NCBI GenBank assembly: GCA_020912385.1
Contig: CP087210.1
Location: 992,001 to 1,056,000 of the forward strand
Source: Neofusicoccum parvum
Taxonomy: Eukaryota > Ascomycota > Dothideomycetes > Botryosphaeriales > Botryosphaeriaceae
Length of the DNA stretch: 64,000 nucleotides
Direction of reading: 5' to 3'
The notes below the pieces were generated by a model that saw nothing but the letters and a program-made list of their open reading frames with translations, was not told the DNA's origin and made no database searches. Position numbers and translations under genes: made by a program. Shown here piece by piece: positions 57,992 to 64,000 of the stretch. The first letter of the stretch is position 1. Each line of letters opens with the position of its first letter.

Positions 57992-58922
57992 CTTGAAGGC
58001 TGGTGAAAATTTTCGAGGTGAGTGAAATGATTGTTGAAGGTGGAAAGAGCGACTGATGAGCGCGTTGAGAAAGGAAAGCGTCCGCCGGGGCAAGTGAAGG
58101 CTGAGTGAAAGACTTGACTGATTGATGAGGATGATATTTGAGGAAGAGCAAACTTCCCATCTTATATACCTACTTTCTCGGTTTCGAGCCTTCACAGAGT
58201 GGCTCTCTTGCCATTCCTCTTATTTCCCATCAGAAACCACCATTCATGGATCACTCCTCGCCGCTTTCCCCCTTCAAGCAAGGCAGCTGAGGATCTCCGC
58301 CTGGCTGAGCCAACGATACTCGGGGCTCCGGGATTTGGGCGCACTGTCTACAGCTTGGCCTGCTCAGAGAAGTCGGAAGAACGGATAGAAGCTGTTTGGA
58401 TTGGTGTTGTCGGATTTAAGCTTTCCGGTCCAGCCCGAAAGAGGCGTGTATAACGAGATTCAGAGATCAAAGCGCAAGATTAAGAGAGTCTACGCAGCCC
58501 ATTCTGGTGTACAGCACAAACATGGCATTCAGCACGAGCAAGTCTCTCCTGGAAAAGGTAAAGCTACCGCTTTTGGGTTGGTCTGGACTACTCCTGACAG
58601 CTGTTCGGGTACGCAAAAAGCCTAGTTGAACTCTTGTTCAAGTAGCCTCGTTACTGACACTATAACAGGGTCTAGTCTCTCGTTAGCGCCAACGTCTACC
58701 AGCCTCCATGCAGGCCTCATGTTCAGGCCAAAGACGCCACAACTGGAGATCATGGTTCTCAATGGCTCCAGAATAGACACCACGCCATGACCAGCTCTCA
58801 AAACCAGAATCTCGCACATCTTCTCTTGACCTGCAGCGCCACTTCTCCAAAAGAAACCGCATTAAATGGCGTGTCAAGAGGGCATATCCCGGACTGAGGT
58901 CAGAGAAAACCATCGCTTCTTG
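57992..58922. other. Intergenic, promoter of secreted protein gene
   Basis: It holds the CT-rich leader and TATA element of the minus-strand gene starting at 57991 and the 3' flank of the dipeptidase. No gene is supported. Confidence 0.55.
58161..58170 (-). promoter_or_regulatory. TATA box of secreted protein gene
   Basis: The minus strand reads GGTATATAAG, 170 bp upstream of the ATG at 57991, followed by a pyrimidine-rich leader. Confidence 0.55.
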
Positions 58923-59921
58923 CTATTCGCCGATGATCCTTTCCAAATAGTTTAGCCAATTCTCGCCCAAGACCTTCCTCATTTTCTCTTCCGACCACCC
59001 GGCTCTCGCCATGGCCTCTGCCAGCTTCGCGCGCTCAGCCAGAGGTCCCAGGGGCTTGACGACCTTCTCGGATCCCCATGGTGTCAGACGCCGGGCGTAG
59101 CCTTTGTCCTTGTTGCACCACGCCATGAACTCGCTCGGCCTACCATGCCCCTCGGAGGAGTCTGACCCGATTCCCACAAGGTCCTCGCCAATAAGCCCGA
59201 TCACATAGTCCAGAGCAGTGACGTAGTCATCGATGGTGCTGTCGTTTCCTTTCTCCATGTGCGGCCCGAATTGCGAGAGTCCAACGAAGCCCTCCTTCTC
59301 CCCGATCAGCTTGATCAGGTAATCACTCTTGTTCCGCGGGTGGTCCTTCAGTCCTCCTGGGAGAATGTGCGAGAAGCACGGTGGCTTCGGCGCGTATCTG
59401 ATGGTGTCCTCGGAGGTCTTGGGGCCGGTGTGGCTGAGGTCGACAACAATCCCCAGCTTCGCCATCTCCTCCACCACCTGGCGGCCGAATCCAGTCAGCC
59501 CGGAGTCGTTCAGCTCTGTGTATCCCGCGCCGGAGTAGTTTTGGGTGTTGTATGTGAGCTGCATCTTACGCACGCCCAGGTCCCGGAAGACGCGCAAGTA
59601 GTCCAGCTGGTCCTCGATGCCGGACGTGTTCTGCCAGGACAGAAGCACGGCCGTCTTCCCTTCCTTCTTCGCGCGGCGGACGTCGGCAACGGTGTGGGCT
59701 TGGGTTATGAGGTCTGAATGCTCCTCGAACCATTTCTTCCACTGAACGACGTTGGCGATGGACGCGCGGAAGCCTTCCCAGAGACTGCACGTGCAGGACA
59801 CGCCGGTGATGCCGCCTGCGTGCCATGCCTCGAAGATATCGCGGGAGAAGTTGGCGATGTTCAGGCCATCGAAGTGGATGGCCGAGGCGTATATCTCTCG
59901 TGCCTCGCTTTCTGAGACCAT
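58923..59921 (-). CDS. Membrane-dipeptidase-like metallohydrolase, family M19
   Basis: A single exon of 332 aa with a TIM-barrel amidohydrolase fold. It is related to renal dipeptidase, which splits dipeptides with two metal ions. Metal-binding landmarks are HFD (His16, Asp18), DLSH (His164), SHILPG (His185), DHPRNKSD (Arg196) and GIGSD (Asp254). The position of the usual bridging Glu is occupied by SWQNTSG (Gln97-Asn98), a change I believe is shared with a subgroup of M19-like proteins. There is no signal peptide or anchor, so it is probably cytosolic. The start MVSESEAR at 59921 matches relatives; two Met codons 28-29 positions upstream would add a leader of unclear value. Divergent from the ACS transporter, which may import its substrate or product (inference). 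Confidence 0.85.
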   Translation of the reverse strand: MVSESEAREIYASAIHFDGLNIANFSRDIFEAWHAGGITGVSCTCSLWEGFRASIANVVQWKKWFEEHSDLITQAHTVADVRRAKKEGKTAVLLSWQNTSGIEDQLDYLRVFRDLGVRKMQLTYNTQNYSGAGYTELNDSGLTGFGRQVVEEMAKLGIVVDLSHTGPKTSEDTIRYAPKPPCFSHILPGGLKDHPRNKSDYLIKLIGEKEGFVGLSQFGPHMEKGNDSTIDDYVTALDYVIGLIGEDLVGIGSDSSEGHGRPSEFMAWCNKDKGYARRLTPWGSEKVVKPLGPLAERAKLAEAMARAGWSEEKMRKVLGENWLNYLERIIGE

Positions 59922-60707
59922 TTTCCCGCTCGCTTTGGCTGACGTTGGAGAGTAACGATTGACGCTGCTGCCAGGATCGCAGTCGTGCGAACGCCCTGTC
60001 CACATCAAATCACTCCGGGCATCACAGTCCCAACCGAAAGCAACCTCGTGTCAGGCGGCTGCTCCGCCATGGTTCCGATAGGGAGCTGCATCCACACGGC
60101 GACAATCCTTCCTCCCAGCCAACCCTCTTGCGGCGGAGCGCGCATACCCCACCACCCGACCCACGCACGCTTCGGCAGCAACACTCCAGAGCAACATCGG
60201 AGGTGCAGGCAAAGTCCCGACGACGCCTGGGCGAACCGGGCCCCGTGAATCAGGAGCCGCTGCCCCATTGAGCGGACGGGCCGACAAGCAGTGAGCACAT
60301 CACCTCTTCGGGCAACGCGCTCCGACTGCCGCCCCAAGAACACCACTCTGCGCGGCATGGCCTCAAGCACGCCATCGCGCACTAGAATTGATTCTTAGCA
60401 ATTCTTTGCCAACGTTTGTACGTTTCCCTCAAGCTTTCGCCGCCCGCCACCGTCTCGGCGACATCGGCAGTGGCATGTTTTTGCCAATCTTCGCGATGAT
60501 GTGCTCCAGGATTTTTTTCTGTGCAGAAGTGGGATGACTCCGCATGACGAGCTCTCTGGGTTTCGATAGGAGGATAAGAGCCGGGGTGCCCTATCGTTGG
60601 ATGCATGCAGGCGCTATCGGACAGCTACTGCCGATCACCAGCACCTTTGTCTTTTTGGCCGGCTCGTTGCTTGTCAATCTTGTTGGACAAGGACTGCTTG
60701 CGAGTGA
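59922..60707. promoter_or_regulatory. Divergent promoter, dipeptidase / ACS transporter
   Basis: 786 bp between divergent ATGs. No gene is supported, and no clear TATA element was found for either side. Confidence 0.5.
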
Positions 60708-62312
60708 ATGCTAGCCACGCCTTGCAAGATGGAGCAATCGGTGGACGAGCAGAAGCAGGCAATCGACTCCAAATTGCCGGCCGCGACAGAAGCGTCGAGT
60801 GCTTCTGACGGGATTGAGAGCGTCGACGCCCGGGGCCAGCAGAAGAAGACACTCAGCAAGCGCATCCTCGGAATAGTATGGGACAGTCTGGACAAGGAGC
60901 CTACGGAACGCGCGTTCGTTGCGAAACTCGACTGGTGGATTCTGAGCTATGTCTGCATAGCGTACTTCGTGAAGTACCTGGACCAGACCAACGTAAGTGC
61001 TCTGGGAGAATGGAAAAGGGCTGGGCTAACGAAATCGCAGGTGTCCAACGCCTATGTTTCCGGAATGAAAGAGGACCTGAACTTGTCTGGAAATGACTTG
61101 AACTACCTGACTACTTACTGGAACATTGGCTACATCCTGGGACAGCTGCCCTCGCAGTTGGTCATGACAAAGGTCCGGCCTTCTATCTGGCTGCCTACGC
61201 TTGAAATCATCTGGTCAGTGTTGGTGATGGGCATGGCGGGAGCAAAGAACGTCGAGACGGTGTACGTGCTGCGTTTCTTCATCGGCTTCCTGGAAGCATC
61301 CGCGTACCCGGGAATCATGACAATCTTGGGCAGTTGGTACACGCCACAGGAGCTGGGCAAGCGGTCCTGCATCTTCCAGGCCTCATCAAGCGCGGCCCAG
61401 ATGTTTTCTGGATATCTGCAGGCCGGGCTCTATTCTGGGATGAACGGCAAGAGCGGGTTGAGCGCGTGGAGGTGGCTCTTCATCTTTGATGGTGTGATCG
61501 GAATTCCAATCGCGACCTACGGGTACTGGTGAGCGGACCATTGAGCCCCAAAGCAGCGGATGTCGAGCAACTCAGCTGACGGTGTTGATCGCAGGGCCAT
61601 CCCAGACTCCCCAACGACCACCAAGTCCCACTGGATGAAGCCCGAGCAGAAAGACCTCGCCATAGCCCGCATGGAGCGCGTCGGCCGCGCACCGCCAAAG
61701 AAGATCACGCTGAAAACCATCACCGACCTCCTGAAAACATGGCCGATCTGGCTGTTCAGCGCCGCCTTCATCACGCACGTCCTCGGCATTCGCGTCTACA
61801 GCTACTTCAACGTCTGGCTGAAGAGTACCGGCAAGTACAGCGTCGAGCAGGTCAACACGATCCCGACGGCCGGCTACGGGCTGCAGATCATCTTCACGCT
61901 GACGTACGCCTGGACGAGCGACGCACTCGGCATCCGGTGGCCGGCCATCATTGCCGCCTGCCTCGTGGCCCTGACCGGCGGCATCATCCTTTCCGTCTGG
62001 CCGGAGCACAACACCGCCGCAATGATGGCCGGCTGGCTGCTGACGTTCTGCGAGACGGGTGCCGGGGGCCTGTTCATGGCGTGGACGAACGAGTCGTACT
62101 CGTACTGTGCTGAGTATCGTGCCATTTCGATTGGGTTTATTGAGACCATGTCGTATACGTTCAATGCGTGGGTGCCTCTTCTGGTGTACAACACGGGACA
62201 GTCGCCGCATTTCAAAATCGGATATGAGATGTGTGTGATGTTCTTCGCGCTTGAAATAGTCTTTACTCTGATGATTGTGTATGCTGAGAGGCGGTGGAAG
62301 GTCAAGCGGTAG
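60708..62312 (+). CDS. MFS anion:cation symporter, pantothenate (Liz1/Fen2) or allantoate type
   Basis: Exons are 60708..60992, 61041..61528 and 61595..62312, 496 aa. Twelve helices are expected. The family signatures are LDWWILSYVCIAYFVKYLDQ in helix 1, then NVSNAYVSGMKEDL across intron 1, NYLTTYWNIGYILGQLPSQL, and RFFIGFLEASAYPGIM. It should import a carboxylate such as pantothenate, allantoate or a dipeptide by proton symport at the plasma membrane. Intron 1 (60993..61040, 48 nt: GTAAGT donor, CTAAC branch, CAG) is in frame and stop-free, but removal restores the conserved DQTN-VSNAYVSG junction. Intron 2 is 66 nt. A second Met (MEQSV, 60729) has the better context with A at -3 and G at +4 and may be the true start. 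Confidence 0.87.
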
Positions 62313-62697
62313 GGGTTTGCAGTTCCTTAGTTTAGCAGAATTTGATGTTAGCGAAATGGCGAAAGATGTGCTTGGTACTTAAATTTCGTGTTTAATGACA
62401 CGAGATCGTTTTGCGAAGACTCTGACACGCGCATGTCTTCATGGGTACTTGGAGCATTCGTCCGGACACGAATGTGTTGCGAAAGACATACACACTCGTC
62501 CCTATGGCTGCTTCAACTGCCCATGTGTGAAATTATTGTAATATTTTCCGAGCTGACCTCGTAGGAAATGTCGGTTGTGATTCATTTCCACTCATAAGAA
62601 CGCAACAGCAATGAAGAAACGGGAAACTGGAAGTGACAAAAGAAGAAAGTAGGTTGAACAGAGCCGTGAATAGTCATGGTCCAGTAGTGAAACACTA
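62313..62697. other. Convergent intergenic, ACS transporter / monooxygenase
   Basis: 3' flanks of two convergent genes. It contains copy 3 of the dispersed 19-mer (62449-62467) and otherwise AT-rich sequence. Confidence 0.6.
62449..62467 (+). repeat. Dispersed short repeat, copy 3
   Basis: TTGGAGCATTCGTCCGGAC, identical over 19 bp to 47862-47880, 14.6 kb away, and preceded by the shared GGGTAC/GGGTAT. Confidence 0.6.
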
Positions 62698-64000
62698 TCA
62701 TGTGGTGACGTAGTACGCCATATCAGCACCATCTTGAAGCTCATACTCGGTGAAGCCATTTCCCATGAACTGGAACCTGTTTCTGCTCCTGTACCTGATG
62801 TCAAAGTCCTCTGGCCGGATCTGCTTTACCATCTGATGATACAGAATCGCGCTGCCGGGCCACGTCGCGGTGACTCTACCATTCACCCTGTTCTTCTTGT
62901 ACCAGCTCCTACATTCACCCGTCCAAGTCAGTGTCTTATGAATCTGATCACCGTACCTCACGAACTCATCGACAACTTCCTGTTTCGGTGTCACGGAAGC
63001 AATGTTCTCGGCAGCCATCTTCCGCAGCCACTGAATCATCCAATCCGCCGACCAGCCCATGCTCTGGATGAGGCTACCATGGCCGACGGTTGCGTTGGGT
63101 CCGGTGAAAATGAAGTAGTTTGGCATGGAAGGGCACGCGAGGCTGAGGTAGCTTTCTGGCTCGTCTTTCCACTTCTCCGCCAGACTGACACCGTCGCGGC
63201 CGATGACTGGGTAAGGCGGCACCTGGCTGACGTCGAACCCGGTGGCGCACACAATGACGTCGAGATCATGGTGAGCACAGTCCTCCGTCTGGATGCCGTG
63301 CGTCGTGACGGAGACAATGTTGCTGTTGGTAAGGTGGACGTTCGGCTTGGTAAAAGCTTCGAGGTAGCCATTTCCAGGAGTGATCCTACGGCACCCAAGT
63401 TCCCATTTTGGAATCAGCTGTGCGCAAAGTTCAGGGTCGTGGTTGAGTTTTTCCGACATCTGTCTTACAGCAAACTCCGTGGCCGACTTGTTCGCGTCTG
63501 AGCCTTTGAGGAACAGCTTGAATGCCTTATTGATGCCGCCTTGGACCTTCTTCCTGTATTCCTTGATCTCCTCCGGATCGCGGAGGCGCTGTTTGTCCTC
63601 CTCGCGATACTCCGGATTCGGGCTGGGGTCATCGCTTCCCAGCAAAGCAGCCGGCGTCATGCGCGAAAACACCCACGTCGGGCCTCTTTGAAAGCTCGTC
63701 ACCGTGGTACCCTCCAGCTTCGCCATTTCTGGAAGAATCTGGATTCCAGAGGAGCCGTTCCCAATTATGCCAATTCGCTTGTGCGAGTAATCGAAGTCAT
63801 GATCCCAATTGGCTGAATGCACCATCTTGCCGTTGAATGAGCGCAGAGCCGGGATATTGGGCCAGTGCCAGGTGCTCAGAAAGCCTCTTGCAGATACAAG
63901 CACATCCGCATACTCTTCGCGTTCTTGCCCCTGGTGCGAGACGGTTAGGCGCCATTGCGAACGCTCTTCATCCCAACCAGCTCTTGTGACTCGTGTATTG
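62698..64000 (-). CDS. Flavin monooxygenase, Baeyer-Villiger type (5' end outside window)
   Basis: The frame is open from the right edge (64000) to the stop at 62698, so about 434 C-terminal residues are seen and the N-terminal FAD-binding part is missing. The type I Baeyer-Villiger fingerprint is visible as FNGKMVHSANWDHD (F-x-G-x3-H-x3-W-D). The NADPH-binding GIIGNGSSGIQI follows, then FQRGPTWVFSR. VCATGFD and GPNATVGHGSLIQS are also typical. The enzyme should insert oxygen into ketones or hydroxylate a substrate using FAD and NADPH. The C terminus is complete (ADMAYYVTT). No intron is needed in the visible part. Convergent with the ACS transporter. The substrate is unknown. Confidence 0.9.
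   Translation of the reverse strand, partial: NTRVTRAGWDEERSQWRLTVSHQGQEREEYADVLVSARGFLSTWHWPNIPALRSFNGKMVHSANWDHDFDYSHKRIGIIGNGSSGIQILPEMAKLEGTTVTSFQRGPTWVFSRMTPAALLGSDDPSPNPEYREEDKQRLRDPEEIKEYRKKVQGGINKAFKLFLKGSDANKSATEFAVRQMSEKLNHDPELCAQLIPKWELGCRRITPGNGYLEAFTKPNVHLTNSNIVSVTTHGIQTEDCAHHDLDVIVCATGFDVSQVPPYPVIGRDGVSLAEKWKDEPESYLSLACPSMPNYFIFTGPNATVGHGSLIQSMGWSADWMIQWLRKMAAENIASVTPKQEVVDEFVRYGDQIHKTLTWTGECRSWYKKNRVNGRVTATWPGSAILYHQMVKQIRPEDFDIRYRSRNRFQFMGNGFTEYELQDGADMAYYVTT

Overview
The window reads as nuclear DNA of a filamentous ascomycete (Pezizomycotina). The evidence is many short spliceosomal introns (mostly 45-65 nt, GT...AG, with CTGAC or CTAAC branch sites), GC-rich compact genes, and typical fungal families: a Zn(II)2Cys6 regulator, a polarisome Spa2/SpaA scaffold, an FcyB-type permease, an Srk1/Rck2-type kinase and fungal MFS carriers. 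A Dothideomycete is my guess, but the sequence alone does not settle it.

Left part (0-17.5 kb): a small DUF7053-like protein is followed by about 7 kb of GC-rich DNA without a credible gene. Then come a five-exon Zn cluster transcription factor, a secreted S28 serine peptidase containing a 20-nt micro-exon (both minus strand), and a divergent 4-coumarate-CoA-ligase-like enzyme with a peroxisomal-type C terminus.

Accessory middle (17.5-34.8 kb): an almost 7 kb gene desert, then three genes in a row on the minus strand: an MFS drug/H+ antiporter, a zinc-independent MDR reductase and a cytochrome P450. They resemble the tailoring and export part of a metabolic cluster, but no backbone enzyme is present. 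A diverged pair of about 115-bp direct repeats lies between the reductase and the P450. Another 3.9 kb without a recognisable gene follows.

Conserved block (34.8-55.8 kb): an Srk1/Rck2-like stress kinase, a class I histone deacetylase (Hos2-like), an ING/PHD chromatin protein transcribed divergently from the deacetylase, the polarity scaffold SpaA, a purine-cytosine permease, RNA polymerase III subunit Rpc34 with its four Fe-S cysteines, and a vacuolar alkaline phosphatase.

Right end (55.8-64 kb): a small Cys-rich protein, a secreted hydrophobic protein of unknown function, an M19-type dipeptidase divergent from a pantothenate/allantoate-type (ACS) transporter, and a flavin monooxygenase of Baeyer-Villiger type cut by the window end.

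Gene models were assembled by hand from reading-frame continuity, splice signals and remembered family sequence. No search or transcript was available. I did not find a clearly new multi-gene system. The best leads are the micro-exon, four frame-preserving stop-free introns, a short sequence repeated at three intergenic sites, the 28.6 kb repeat pair and two uncharacterised small proteins.
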